Position numbers and translations under genes: made by a program
Notes under the pieces: model-generated
Databases searched by the model: none
What the model was told of the DNA's origin: nothing
What the model saw: only the letters and a program-made list of their open reading frames with translations
Source of the DNA: Cylicocyclus nassatus
Lineage: Eukaryota; Nematoda; Chromadorea; Rhabditida; Strongylidae
DNA length: 64,000 nt
Reading direction: 5' to 3'
NCBI GenBank assembly: GCA_958299035.1
Contig: CATQJL010000001.1
Span: forward strand, 81,221,071-81,285,070
In this document: positions 1 through 11,724 of the stretch, one piece after another
How positions within the stretch are numbered: position 1 is the stretch's first letter
Layout of the letters: the number at the start of each line of letters is the position of its first letter

Positions 1-466
1 TAGAGGCCGCATTAAAGAATTTCGCGACCAAGTCGGTGAAGCGGACGGATTGCTCAAATGAAGTTTTCTTCCAGGAACATACGTACACACTCATACATAC
101 CAGTGGTGCATCCCCTCCCCCGGAAATGCCGCGAAGTTTTTGAAATTTGCTCACATGAGTTATAAAAATGTGCAAGTGACTTGTTCTTGTGAATAACTGG
201 AATAATTTTTAAAATTTCTTAAAAATTCCATTGGCCTTGTAAAAAAATTCTTTTCGAGGGCATGGCTGCCGTCACTCCCTTTTTTTTAGGATTCTAGGGG
301 TTATGGACCCTCAAAATTTTGAGAAGCACCACAAAAAATTCTTCGAAGTGCGTGTAACGCTACGCATATCCATTTCAAAAAAATTTTGCCGCCCCCGCCT
401 CCGGTCTGAAATCCTGGGAGCGCCACTGATACATACATATTGTCTAATATATATGCGATAATTATA
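1..466. other. gene-free stretch, little recognisable
   Basis: I see no gene. A short ACATAC-type remnant at about 77-103 resembles the microsatellite ends of the Helitron-like elements found at 17.0 and 41.1 kb. The small minus-strand open frames here have no recognisable product. Confidence 0.5.
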
Positions 467-468
467 TA

Positions 469-1135
469 TAGAGTGTCCCAAAAAGATGTGCACACTGTTT
501 GATCGTTAATAACTCTCTTGCTTTCATGCCTTTTGCCGAGCTTGAGGCCCATTCTGTAGAGCGAGGTCAACTTAGATTTACGGTATGGAGCAAATCACCA
601 TTCGCTCTTCGTTACTCTAGAATTACGTTATGAACTTCCAGCATACAGCGCCAGTGTGGAATAGGCCTTTTGACAAGAATATTTTCAAAATAATTTGAAA
701 ATTTGTGTAGCAAGGATTTCAGGCGACTGACTTCACTATACAACTCTTCACCACTTCCTTCAGCTCTCTTAATAATGTAGCCGCAATTCTGACGAACACT
801 GGAAAAACAGATGTTACCCTATATCTGAAATAACTTATGGATAAAACACTGTACTGACGTGCAATTTTCACATTCAGAATCAGCGACTATGATTAACCCA
901 TTTTAAGAGTTTCTGGCTTGTTCGCCTCTCTTTCTGAGGTAAAATGCCGCTTTCAATGGCTTAAAAACCTCCTCGAAGCCCCTACCGTAATCCTACAACA
1001 ATGAAGAGCGGCAGATAATTCACTCCATACTAAGGATCTAAATTGGATCCACGGTATTTCAAGCTCGGCAAAAGGCATGAAAGCAAGAGAGTTATTAAGA
1101 AGTAAACAGTGTACACATCTTTTTGGGACACCCTG
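469..1135. repeat. foldback element, CAGGGTGTCCC family, copy 1
   Basis: A 667-bp inverted-repeat element. The left end (TAGAGTGTCCCAAAAAG, decayed from CAGGGTGTCCC) is mirrored by TTTTTGGGACACCCTG at the right, with TA on both sides. The complementarity continues deep into the arms: for example the text around GCCTTTTGCCGAGCTTGA on the left recurs inverted on the right. There is no transposase frame. Ends and TA target suggest a Tc1/mariner-mobilised MITE (family knowledge); the assignment is inference. Confidence 0.8.
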
Positions 1136-1137
1136 TA

Positions 1138-1406
1138 CATGTTGGGCTGCATCAAAAGTTCTACCCTTTTTGAGATTATCTTTAAGACACCCTTGACTGT
1201 TTTCAAAACTGATCACTGGAAGTGCAATAAACCGCATAACAATCTATAGATTGCTGCAGTTCTGTGACCCAATAATTGTCCCAGCAATACAAGAAAACTT
1301 TCTCGCTCAAAATCTGTCAAACATCCTTCAAAGAAACTTGATTCGAGGAACCATAATTCAATGCGTACTGAGGTAGATATCACAAACTATGTGCATTGTG
1401 TAACCA
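1138..1406. other. gene-free stretch
   Basis: Nothing recognised between the foldback element and the Helitron-like element. Confidence 0.4.
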
Positions 1407-2107
1407 TCATAACTTATAATAACGGGCTAAGGGTGTTTATGTGACTTTGTGTGTGTGTCTGTCTGTCTGTCTGTAACGAAATTCATACAACGGGTTCCAG
1501 CCAACATCCAGAGCTCGAATTTTGCATAGCGCATGCTACCAACGTACAACTCCACCATGCAAAAGCACGAACGGATTCGCTGGGTGGGTCCCTCAGAATT
1601 TGCGCGTCAAACGGATCCACTTGGCTTCTGGCCCGCAAAATTGGGTCCGTATCAACGCTTTTTGCTAAGCCGTGGATGTGTTTAGCAGGTTGATGTGTAA
1701 GCCATGGACTTTAGACCAAAAAGTGACCAAAGGCGCTACTTTACGAAAACGACGCCAAAAAGAAATCTTCGCGTAAATGGTCAATCCGCCGTGGATTTAC
1801 CTGAGCATTTGAGAAGATTTTTGCACAGAGATGTAGCTCACGTTAACTATTGTCTTCATGGCGACTACCAAGCCAAAAACAGTTTCAAAACCTATTCAAA
1901 CTTGCATTTGTTCTTCTGCGAAATGTTACATCCACGCGAAATCACCGATCTTACATAAAAAAGCTTTTAGTATGAACCGTTGTTTACATTTTATTCGCGA
2001 TAGTCAGCATTGCGCGGTGAGTTTCAAAGCCATTATTAAGCGAGAATAAGTAAGGCATATAGAGTAGAACCAGTGCGAGCCTCTGCGAAGCAGAGGTGAC
2101 GCACTGG
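1407..2107 (+). mobile_element. Helitron-like non-autonomous element (H3)
   Basis: The 3' end is well formed: a hairpin with 7-bp arms CCTCTGC/GCAGAGG and a GAA loop (2080-2096), then 7 nt, then CTGG at 2104-2107 followed by T. This is the classic Helitron 3' architecture (hairpin, short spacer, CTRR, host T). The 5' end is less certain; A|TC at 1406/1407 is the best candidate. A GTGT/CTGT microsatellite lies near the 5' side (about 1446-1473). No Rep/helicase coding is seen, so it would be non-autonomous. Confidence 0.55.
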
Positions 2108-3103
2108 TGTTCGAATAAGCAGCGTATAACCTTAGAGACGACTAAATTGAAAATTATCATATTACCAAAATCACTTTCTTTGAAATGGCAAAAAAATCAA
2201 ACTTTTTAGTTTTCAATAAAATCGCTGCCGAATATTGAAAAATTTCCTCGATTCTAATATGGAATGTTTTAAGCCCAGCCTTGCTGTTAGATTGTTACAT
2301 AAGGCTTGTTACACTTTAACGTCTTACGAAGATAAGTCGTACACTTCGTAAATATAATAGGGCTCTAGGGTACCATTCGATAGAGTAAAGCAAGCTCCAC
2401 AAGATGGTATGCAAGATTCCACACGAAGTTTGACTTACCTTAACTTTGCATCGGGAATCTGAGTCGCACTGCAGGCTCGAAAAATTTCAATTTCAAAATA
2501 AAAGAGAAGCGAAAGTTCCAGTTGCGTCGCGCTTACGCTCTAAATGCGACTTATAAGGGCAACGATATGTTGTGTTTATGCTAAAAATTGCAGATCTAAA
2601 CAGCTTTCAAAACCATATCCCGATAAACATTATGTAACATATGTCCTCATGAAATGCACACAACTTCTAATCCATTCTTTGCTTGTGCGACCATGAAACA
2701 AGAACCAAAACAGGATTTAGTTTCTCAATTGTCTTAAGATTGGATGAAGCTTTTTGAAAAGGGCTTTAAGAGAGAAAGAGCTTTTGGATGATACATGCAG
2801 CTCTCACAAAAATTCAAACAAAATTTTTCAGATCACCACTGAAGTACTAGATTATGTTTCGAGATATTTTGAGTAATGCAATCTCATCTAAACATAAGTC
2901 AGTGCGAAAAAAACTCTGTTCAAACACAGATTGAATGGTGAATTTTGATGCTCTATAGTAGCAAACCCATAACCAAGTGATCGTCCCGCTGCAAAAACGA
3001 ATTTTGAAGACATAAAGTCGCTCCAGAAGGTGAGAGCGGCCAAGGTGGCTCCGCCCATCATGGGGAGGTGGGAGTTCAAAAAAGTCCGAAATTGGGTCTC
3101 ATG
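2108..3103. other. gene-free stretch
   Basis: No gene, repeat end or RNA recognised. The short open frames present have no recognisable domain. Confidence 0.4.
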
Positions 3104-3105
3104 TA

Positions 3106-3752
3106 GAGGGTATCCCAAAACAGGGTGTTTGATCGCTGAAAATTCTCGTGCTTTGATGCCTTTTGGCAAACTTTAAGCACCATTCTGTACAGCGAGTTTC
3201 AGCTTGGATTTACAGTATTAAGAAAATCACCCACTGTTCTCCATTACTGAAAGATTACGGTAGGAACTTTCAAGAAGGGTTTTGAGCCATTAAGGTCCTT
3301 GATTAAAGCAAACTAAATAAACTAAAAACTCTTGTACTAGGCTAATTAAGGTCGCTGAAACAAAGTACGAACTCTGCATCTTATCGCAGTGCTTCCTTCA
3401 TAATTTATGCCAGGTAAACGCAATGCTTCTTGATACTGTGATTACATCATCTAAAAGCTTTATGGACTCTCAGAAAGATGAGGAATGGAATCTCCGCGCG
3501 TAACGTTTGTCAAGTACCACTTTTTCGAATCTTTGGGAACTTTTTTGAAACACTACTGATCCACAATGAAGCTGTAAGCCAAAATTCCTACCGTAATCCT
3601 ACACTAATGAAGAGAGATCGGTGGTTTGCTCCATAATGTAAATCTAAGTTGAAGCCAGCTCTACAATATGGTTTCTGAAGGCAAGCAAAAGACTTCTTAG
3701 GAAGAGAGATATTAACGATCAAACAGTGTATACATATTTTTGGGACACCCTG
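3106..3752. repeat. foldback element, CAGGGTGTCCC family, copy 2
   Basis: A 647-bp element with degenerate left end GAGGGTATCCCAAAA and clean right end TTTTTGGGACACCCTG, TA on each side. It shares arm sequence with the copies at 469 and 23686, for instance the motif GATATTAACGATCAAACAGTG near the right end. No coding capacity. Confidence 0.8.
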
Positions 3753-3754
3753 TA

Positions 3755-4876
3755 TATAGAACTGTTATAAATTCGGCATTCTTTATGTATCAAACTTCCA
3801 ACGTTTCTACATCCCCACGTTTTGGGCGGAGCCATTGACCGCTTCTATTTTCCGGGCAACTCCCTCGCGAAATCTATCTTTCAAAGCGGCACACCCTCGA
3901 TTCAAATGGCAGTTTTTAAGACAAATTTCTGATGCAAAAAATCCAAACGCAACATCAAATCAATTCGTAATGATGCTGACTAAAAAGTAAGAGACTACAG
4001 AAGATTTTCCGACATATTAAGTTATGTGAAGTCTGAGAATTCGCTAAGAGCGCTTGTGTCACACCGTCTGTAACACTATTTCATGGGTCTTGCCATCAAA
4101 AGTGACTCTTGCTCAAGTCAACCAAGCGAATCACAACTAGTCATTATTTTGACCGACCACTGCAATCCTAAAAATTCTTAAATTCGGCGCTATATCATAA
4201 GATGTAAAAGCGATCACCAACATTCAACGAGGAATTGTAAACAAACTTCATTGTAGTCTGGTAAGAGGACATGAACAGAAGGCCTCACGAGGAATAAAGG
4301 AATAAAGAAATAAATAAGTAAGAAATGAAAATGCAAAAAATGTAAGGCGATTTACACGTGTGTGTAAACTTATGAAAAATTTTTGCTTTCGATTTCCATA
4401 CACCTGTAAATTACATTGGTAGAGCTAATTTTATTGATCCGACTTGGACCATGTATTCAAAGTGAACAAAACTAACTCACCAACTAAACCAAGTCTGCAC
4501 CGGATTTGAACGCACGCAAGCTGTTGCTGTTCATGTTTTCAGCCGATATGTTGAAGATCCGCAGCACTGTCCTTAGCGCGATCGATCATAAACCAAAACA
4601 TTTTGTGTACACCTACAGTGCAAACCTGTAATAACAAATTCCAGCAACGAAGCGCATTTTACAAGTGCTAGCACAAGGTAACAACGTGTGAGCTAATCTT
4701 GATTTTCATCTGCAAAGCTAGTCTATCTAGTAATAGAATGGAAGCAAAGTGCCGTGAATGCTAATATTATTGAGAGCTAAATACACCCACCCAATTAATG
4801 GCAAATTCTAAAAAGTTATAAAAAAAGTTCATTATACGCGGCAATTCCTGAACTATCCTCACGACGTCGACTCCAG
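3755..4876. other. gene-free stretch upstream of the 4914 gene
   Basis: No gene or repeat recognised. The last few tens of bases contain the candidate TATA box described separately. Confidence 0.4.
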
Positions 4877-4885
4877 TATATAAAG
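4877..4885 (+). promoter_or_regulatory. candidate TATA box
   Basis: TATATAAAG lies 29-37 nt upstream of the ATG at 4914. If it is a real core promoter element, transcription would begin only a few bases before the start codon, implying a very short 5' leader. Confidence 0.4.
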
Positions 4886-4913
4886 CGTTAGCTCAAGCAG
4901 CAAATCATTCGAG

Positions 4914-5672
4914 ATGAGCTTTCGTTTCGTCGTTTTTGCGGTAATTGATGTTCTTTCAATATCAGTAAGTTCCAACAACACTCGTATAACTTCAGGCATT
5001 GTTTGCGAGTGTAGCCTCAGGCTTAAGAAGAAGGAGAGCAGTGGAATTCTGTGACAACAGAATTCATCAGCCAGACCTACCACACAGACCGACGCTGGCA
5101 AAGTACTTTAACTATGCAAGGTATCAGCATGGGATATTTAAAAACATGGTTAGTCATACTTCTGAAAAATTTCATTTGCTTTGGAGATATGGAACGTAGT
5201 AACCGCTGCATTAAACTTGGTAATATAGTATTTTGAGAATGGCAAACTTGCATGAAAGCTTCGTATTTACAGAGCTGGTGGGGGATAGTGCATATAAAGC
5301 TAGTCTATGCTTCGAAAGGCTAGACCCGCAACGTTGTATTCCCGTTTATTATAAGTAAGTCTTATGTCTTTTTATGGTAGCACTTTAGATTCACTGCTTT
5401 ATCTAGTGAGCATAGTCAAGTTGAAGCCATTGCCGTAAAAGCAGCTAAAAAATATGACGAAAAACTAACACAGGTCAGTGATGCTAACATATTCGAAAAC
5501 TGGGGACAAATGTAATCAGACATGCGTGGTGTCTTGAAATAGATAAGAAAGATTGTACTGTTCTTTCGCTCCGCAGTGTTTCTCAAACACGGAAGAAAAC
5601 CACTACGGTGATGATACTGATAATCATGATGATGATGATGATGATGATGATCACTATATACGTGCTCCGTAA
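4914..5672 (+). CDS. small secreted protein with Asp-rich tail (five-exon model)
   Basis: Family not recognised. I model exons 4914-4964, 4996-5148, about 5275-5354, 5389-5473 and 5577-5672 (TAA at 5670-5672). The start is the first ATG after the TATA box and gives a signal peptide (MSFRFVVFAVIDVLSIS, continued in exon 2 by ALFASVASG), followed by a basic RRRR that could be a processing site. The mature part has four cysteines (EFCDN, SLCFERL, QRCIPV, TQCFSN) and ends in a run of eight Asp from a GAT repeat, then HYIRAP. Frames join across introns of 31, 126, 34 and 103 bp. Exon 2/3 joining is the weakest point: the phase-0 acceptor at 5274 is poor and a different donor is possible. A secreted, disulfide-linked, perhaps metal- or mineral-binding role is a guess from the acidic tail only. 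It is the only credible host gene left of the assembly gap. Confidence 0.5.
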
Positions 5673-6038
5673 GGGTAGTGCTCAGTAATGTAGCTATGGA
5701 ATGAACGTAAAAGTACGTTGTGCTTTATTTGCAATCTGCAGCTCGATCTTGTAATCTGCCAGTAATTCACTAAGTGTCATCAGCGTTTGTTTACGAAAAT
5801 GGTGTTCATTTGATTTGGCTCTTGCATTTTTGAAGATATAATCATTCTCTGATAAAGAATGGCAAAGGTTTGCACTTACTTGTTGACAAGAAAGGCTATA
5901 GTTGCGGAGATGCCCACACTCTCGTAAGCTTGCTAACGGTATCCCCCCCCCCTTCTTTCGCAAGTTTGAACTCTGCGGATATGACTAAATTCGAAGCTTG
6001 TTGACTGAGTTCTCGGTATTGGAGCCTCATGCCCTGTC
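5673..6038. other. gene-free stretch
   Basis: 3' flank of the 4914 gene. I see no canonical AATAAA close to the stop. Nothing else recognised. Confidence 0.35.
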
Positions 6039-6161
6039 TTCGGTTTGGGCCAGACTGCGTTGGGAAAGCGGCGTACGCAGCGTACGGCGCGTACGCTCCT
6101 ATGATGAAACATACCGAGCGTACGCCGTGTGCGCGCTTTCTCAGCGAGTCTGGCCCAACCC
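6039..6161. repeat. GC-rich palindrome with GTACGC repeats
   Basis: GGGCCAGACTGCGTTGGGAAAGC on the left is mirrored by GCGCTTTCTCAGCGAGTCTGGCCC on the right; between them GCGTACGC-type words repeat in both orientations around an AT-rich loop near 6100. About 120 bp overall, it would fold into a strong hairpin. It is probably a small foldback element; no target duplication was identified. Confidence 0.6.
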
Positions 6162-6424
6162 TTCCTTCAAAATGCTGTAGTAGCCACACGTTCAGTACAT
6201 GCTGCAGTGATCTGTTCATTTCTCAATTTTCTGTTGAAGTATCCATGGCTGCGCGTTCAACAAAAGTAGATGTTGATGATTGGGGACAATTTGTGTTCGT
6301 TCATTGTTTGTCAAAATATTGGTTTGTAAGTCTACTGTAGGTCTTTGGAAGGTTGGTAGGCCTCTATATTTTTATCCCAAAATCGGTGCGTTGGCTTTCC
6401 GATCAGATCTCCCATAAGCGGCTC
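6162..6424. other. gene-free stretch
   Basis: Nothing recognised. Confidence 0.35.
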
Positions 6425-6427
6425 TTA

Positions 6428-6904
6428 CAAGGGAAAGATGGTCAGTCGAAGTGACCTATTGCGATGACTTGTATATCATTATGTAGGGCATAAAAAGCTG
6501 ATACCAAATCTGTCTTCCTTATCTGCGGCGCGCTCCTGCACAAGAAGCTATGAGCGTTTATTGGAGAAAAAATTGAATGTGCAAATAATATAAAAACAGT
6601 AGTAACATTATTCCTAGCGCTTAAATGGACCAGTAATAATTTTTCCAACACTCTATAAAATAAATACTCTAAGGTGAGATAGATCCAGACTTCGGCTGTC
6701 TCATTTAAGCGCTGGGAAAATTTTAGCCAATGTTTTTATCCCAGAAAAACACTGATTTTTTGCTCCTTCAAACGCCCATAACTCCTCCTCCAGGAATGCG
6801 CCGCAGATAATGAAGACAGATTTGGAATCAGCGTTTTATGCCCTCCAACATGGTATACAATATATCATCTCAAAAGGCCACTTCGACCAACCATCCTTCC
6901 CTTG
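6428..6904. repeat. TNA-flanked MITE, copy 1 (TSD TTA)
   Basis: A 477-bp foldback element beginning CAAGGGAAAGATGGT and ending CCATCCTTCCCTTG. It is flanked by direct TTA at 6425-6427 and 6905-6907. The arms are complementary well beyond the tips: AAATCTGTCTTCCTTATCTGCG on the left against ATAATGAAGACAGATTT on the right. It has the same design as the elements at 10367, 30636, 41474 and 42027. There is no coding capacity. A 3-bp TWA target is typical of PIF/Harbinger, but the TNA range here is broader. Confidence 0.85.
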
Positions 6905-6919
6905 TTAGTGCAGTATAAG

Positions 6920-8200
6920 TGTAGGAATTCGTAGGGCAGTGTTCCCCCATAGAGCAGTTCTTTCCCATAACTATTGGTTATGGGGAGGGAAGGGGGAAGG
7001 TGTAGGACAGTTTTCCTCAAGACACCGTTCTGCAAGCGGACCCTAGAGCATTTCCTTTCTATAATCAAAGGTCTGTAGGACCGTAGGTCGGTTCTTCCTT
7101 AGATATGGGTTCGAAAGGGGCTTGTAGAACAGCCCTTTCTGGAAATATCGGTTTCTTATAAGGCAATTAGTTTTATTTAAGGGGTTCACGAAGCAACTAT
7201 TTCTTAAGGTCGGTCTGTGGGCGACCCACATGGCATATTCTTTCCAGAATTATCGGCCTGTAGACGGCGTAGGACATTTTCTCCCTCCCCCTCCCCGTCT
7301 CTCCAATTGTTGCATCGTTGTGGCGTTTTTTGAGTACGGATTTGAGGGTTAGGACACTTTGAAATATCGGTCTGTGTGCAGCCCGTAGCGCACTTTTTCA
7401 AAGGACATTCTGTAGGCGGCTTATGGATCAGTTTTTTGAAGATATTTTATTTCCGAAAATGTCGATTTGTAAGCAGCCCATAGGACAGTACTTCCTCGAT
7501 ATAATGGTTTGCTAGCGGTTGTATTGTAGTTTCTTTGATAATTGAAAACCACAAAACAAGTTGTTATTGTAGGCCTGCAGGCGGGCCATGTTATTTTTTC
7601 CTTGAACTACCGTCTATAAGTAGCCCATACGGTTTCTCGGAACATTTATTTATAGGGTTCTATCCCGAAATATTGTTTGCAGGGGTTCGAAGGGTCAAAA
7701 TAACATTCTGTAGACTGCTTTAGGCCTCGGACAGAGTTCACGCGATTTGATCGTCGCGATTCAGCCGCTACAAGACAAGTGTTACAAGTTCACTGCATGC
7801 CGATCTTCTTGTATTTCGTTTGTGATAGTTATTCACGATTAATCGTGTCGGAGAACTATCACAGCCGAAATACAAGAAGATTGACATGCAATGATACTGT
7901 TACCTTGTCTTGTAGCGATTGAATCTCGACGATCAAATCGCGTGACTTTGCCCGGGGCCTTGGGCCGTTTTCCTTCTTAAAATGCTGAGTTTGTAGGGAC
8001 TTGTAGTTCTTCGAATATTGGCCGTAAAAAACTTTTCCCATAAATACCAATCTATGGGCGGCTCATAAGAATTTTTTCCCTTCTGTAGGGCAGTTCTTAT
8101 GATTATCGCTTTGAAGGCAATTTGTGGAGCCCTTTCTTTACAAAAGAAAAACTTCTATAGGCGACACGTAGGACGTTTCACCAAAATATTCTGAGAACTA
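6920..8200. repeat. degenerate minisatellite, about 40-50 bp unit
   Basis: A word of the form TCTGTAGGCGGCCCATAGGACAGTT with a TTCC/TCGATAT tail recurs many times with strong divergence (for example near 7075, 7212, 7255, 7372, 7412, 7468, 7575, 8056 and 8153). Unit spacing drifts around 40-50 bp. It is interrupted by the foldback element at 7720-7961. It holds no coding sequence. Confidence 0.55.
7720..7961. repeat. 242-bp foldback element (GGCCCCGGGCA family), copy 1
   Basis: The left arm TTAGGCCTCGGACAGAGTTC, CGCGATTTGATCGTCGCGATTC and the block CTACAAGACAAG are mirrored on the right by CTTGTCTTGTAGCG, CGACGATCAAATCGCGTGAC and TTTGCCCGGGGCCTT. The centre is another inverted repeat around CTTGTATTTCG. 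It is inserted in the minisatellite at 6920-8200. A shorter relative lies at 34755-34987. Confidence 0.75.
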
Positions 8201-10363
8201 AGGCATTTTGAGTAGCTGAATCTTTTGTACGATACATCGTCGTTTTGAAATTCGAATTTCGAAGTGTAATGGAAATTCTTAGGAAATTTTGGATCAGAAG
8301 ATTCTTAGAAGGGAGTCAGAAGTCATTGATTGGTCACTTTCTTGTTACCCAGAATTCGCAAGATATTATGACAAGATAGCGAATTCCTGTCATAGCTTTT
8401 TATTTTGGAAAGAAGATCATGTTTTCATAATTTTTCATCAACTTCCTAAAAACCCAGCTTGAAGGGTCCCTGATAAGCCACCTTGTGAAAGGCATGCTGA
8501 GGAAGAAGTCGTTGAATTTCTATGAAAATGGAATTTTGATGAGAGGACGTAGGCTTTGGAAAAATATCAGTTTTTGTTCTCAAACTCTCGTGTGGTTGTG
8601 ATAAAATTGTCAAGAATTACTGAATTGTAAAATTCTCCGATTCTGCGACACTCCTTCCTAAAAGTGTGTTTTCACAAATAGCTCTCAGGAAAGGTATAGA
8701 ATGTAGTGGTTTTTGATTTGTGCTCACAGCCAACGGCTAATAAATTGTTTGCCCCGACCAAATGTTAGCGCCCATAGGGTCGATAGTAAGCACAAAAATG
8801 CAGGAAGTAACCTCAAAGTTCGATGAAGCGAGCCAATTCTGGTATGCACACACTGCCGGTAGGCTTGTGACTCAGCTTATATCATGGTTAGAGGGCTACA
8901 AGTGATAGTTCTAAACAGCTTAAATTCGTCTCTGCAAATATTCGATTTGTCTCACTGATGAGAGAAAGATGGGTGACATTTGTTTGTAGCCCACGTTTTT
9001 TACCTATATTCTATGATATTTTTGTTTGAAAAATTGCATCAAAAACGGCACTCAATAGAGGGTCAACTTTGAAGCTTCGTGGATCATGGACCAAACCAGA
9101 GCAACTTTGGTTGTTATTAGCTTTAATTTTGACAAATTTTTCTTATGGAAACTTTCAAATAGCAGAATGTTAGCAAGACCTTTTTTATCAGGTTGTTGAT
9201 GTTTTGCGATTACTTTTGTAAATATTCTCTCTTTGAATATGACGCACTCAAATTTATCATTATGTAAGCTATAACGTAAGCTATAGGCACAGGTACATTT
9301 TTGCCAAATTCTGACGTCGCAGTCAGGGTTACGGCAGGTGTATAAGGAAAAAAGTTGGTATAAGGGGAAAAGTTGTAAAGTATTACAGATTCAGCTGAAA
9401 CTTGGCATAGGGAGGTTATCCGACATGCTCATTACAAATACGATATTGTATGGCTAAAGCTTTTTTGCACGATCACTGTAGGTTGGCGGTATGGGGTCTC
9501 ACCTTAAAAGAAGAGGTTCTAGTTCAACTAATAATATGATAATCGTGTTTGGCAGGTCAAATAACCCCACCAATCAAACTTTCAGCGAGTTTTGAGATAC
9601 CGAGTTTTGGTCATTGACGCATATTAGCGTCAACCAAAGAGTCGGTATTGCAACCAGCTTTGCGTCAAACTGCTCATTCATCTTTGTGAGGGCGCATATC
9701 TCGAATTGCCTTCAAATTCAATTTCTTCCTGTTCAGCTAGGTAAGTCGAGCTTTAGCAACATTCACGTACATTTTCGGAGCGTTGTGCATGGTCTATGTT
9801 AAGAACGGCTTCATTTTTACTCAGAACACCATGAATCCCCAAATTTCACTTGTTTTCGATATTCCCTCGAATCTTTCTATTTTATTATTAAAAAGAAAGC
9901 AATTTAAGCCAGTCTGTAGCTCGCATGGCAATCTACAAAATTTTAAAAAAATGAGCGCGTTAGTATTAGAAAGCGAAATGTTACGCATTCAGCTGCAAAA
10001 CTTAGTTGACACCCTGATAACTCGAAAACATCTGTTGAGACTGCAACATGCCCTTTCGCCTCCCAACCTGACGCTTTTTAGTGTTGCGCAGGGAATGTGG
10101 TTGAAGAGGTGAGTGCGCGAAACATCACGCTGTCTTCAAGATTCATACTGAGAATTCAAGGACTATGGTCTGAATTCAGATGCAGACGTGCGCGTAACGA
10201 AGGAGTGACATGGCAGCGTGATGTCGAAATACTGTGCATCCAAGACTCATTCCTAATTTCGACACTGCGCATGACTGTCTTGAGTAGAATTGTGAGGACA
10301 GCGACTTTGTAATCGTCGTCTGTGATTACGTCATTCTATATCTAGAAACCCCATATAGGATAC
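8201..10363. other. gene-free stretch with one dispersed repeat core
   Basis: No gene recognised. At about 9391-9455 there is a copy of a dispersed core (CTGAAACTTGGCATAGGGAG, GGTTATCCGACATGCT, ATTACAAATACGAT) that recurs across the window. Open frames at 9614-10312 (+) show no domain, signal peptide or splice evidence. Confidence 0.4.
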
Positions 10364-10366
10364 TCA

Positions 10367-10828
10367 CAAGGAAAAGTTCCCAAGTCAACTCGGCCAACCC
10401 TGATGAGTCATACATCACCGTAACGGGCTTGAAACGCTGATTCCAAATCTGCTTTCCTTTTCTGCGGAACCGCTTTCCGAACGAAGTTATATAAGCGTGT
10501 GAAATTCCAAATTTGTCATGTTTAAAGTGGCATAAAATTGGCGAAAGCTGCACAATAACACGTGAAAGTGAGTTATCAGTTTTGTAACAAGTATACTGAC
10601 TACAAGCACGGGACACAGCTAGTGGAAGCCCGCTAGGTGTCGTTTTAGAGTTTTTAGCTAATTTCAAGCCACAAACATGACAAATTTAGGCTTTCAGACG
10701 CTCACAAATTTCTCTCTGAGAGCTGTTCCGCAGAAATGGAAAGCAGATTTGAAATCAGCGTTTCAAGCCCGATACGGCGACGTATAACTCATCCGGGTTG
10801 GCAGAGCTGACCTGGGAACGCTTCCATG
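10367..10828. repeat. TNA-flanked MITE, copy 2 (TSD TCA)
   Basis: A 462-bp foldback element, left tip CAAGGAAAAGTTCCC, right tip GGGAACGCTTCCATG, flanked by TCA at 10364-10366 and 10829-10831. The arms share GGCTTGAAACGCTGATTCC and AAATCTGCTTTCC in inverted form. The tips are slightly degenerate compared with copies 1 and 4. Confidence 0.8.
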
Positions 10829-10831
10829 TCA

Positions 10832-11724
10832 AAACATAATCCTGGCTCGTCTTTCAACCGCCAAAACTATTGCTCAGTTAATCTCCCAAAAGTCTCAGAT
10901 GCAATATACAGCAAATCATATTGCTCTGTACCTGGCAAAACTAAGAAATGAGCAGGATGTGGTTTCGCTGCTAAAACTACTTGATCCGTTTTCCTAAGCT
11001 AAGTATTTCCTGAGACGAAAGTCTTCTTTCCAAAGAATTTGCATGAATTTTGGTTGAAAACTCAATTCGGAGAGCATTTTCATTGCAATTAATTCATTTG
11101 AGAAGGGGAACGTAATCGAGCTGTGGTGTTGCTGGTAAAATCACGTTCAGCATTTCTTGAGCTGAGCATTCATAGGAGCAAATCTCAGTTTCCATTGCAT
11201 CTGCTAAAGGTGTAGTTACACAGCCTTGTTTAGAATGTGATTCTCGATTGATACTGAGTAGTGAGAAAAGTAAGCTCATCCCTTTCCATTTTTTCATATG
11301 TAGCTGTGAGTTAATATCGGCTTCTTCTTCCAAAGATTGTTAAATTGATGATTTTCAGACATTTACACTAAAATTAGATTATCCAAAAATTCCTTCCACT
11401 TGTTCACAATGATAAACTTGTAACCTTTTTCATGCACTTGCTGATTTGCTGCGGCCCAAATGACTCCTCCAGGGTAAAGTGGGTCATATGATCGCAGCCC
11501 TTTCAGGGTGAAGAGTGTTTCACTTGGTTGAGAGAAAATGTCGACCGGGGGGGGGGGGGGAGTGAGAAGTGGGGGTGTTCTCTCATTATTTTCCTGAATC
11601 AAAGTTTATCATTTCAAAACCTCTTCCATCATTTTTTTCTAAAACGTGAAGGCTGAAGTAGGATAGGGGCCACCCTGCATGTTTGCAAAGTTACCATAGA
11701 AGATGTCAATGGAGTACATCTGTA
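10832..11724. other. gene-free stretch
   Basis: No gene recognised. A G-homopolymer lies at about 11548-11561. The minus-strand frames at 11094-11333 and 11363-11602 have no recognisable family. Confidence 0.4.

Noticed and set aside
9614..10312. Chain of plus-strand frames as a gene
   Set aside because: No signal peptide, domain, or consistent splice sites; composition like the surroundings.
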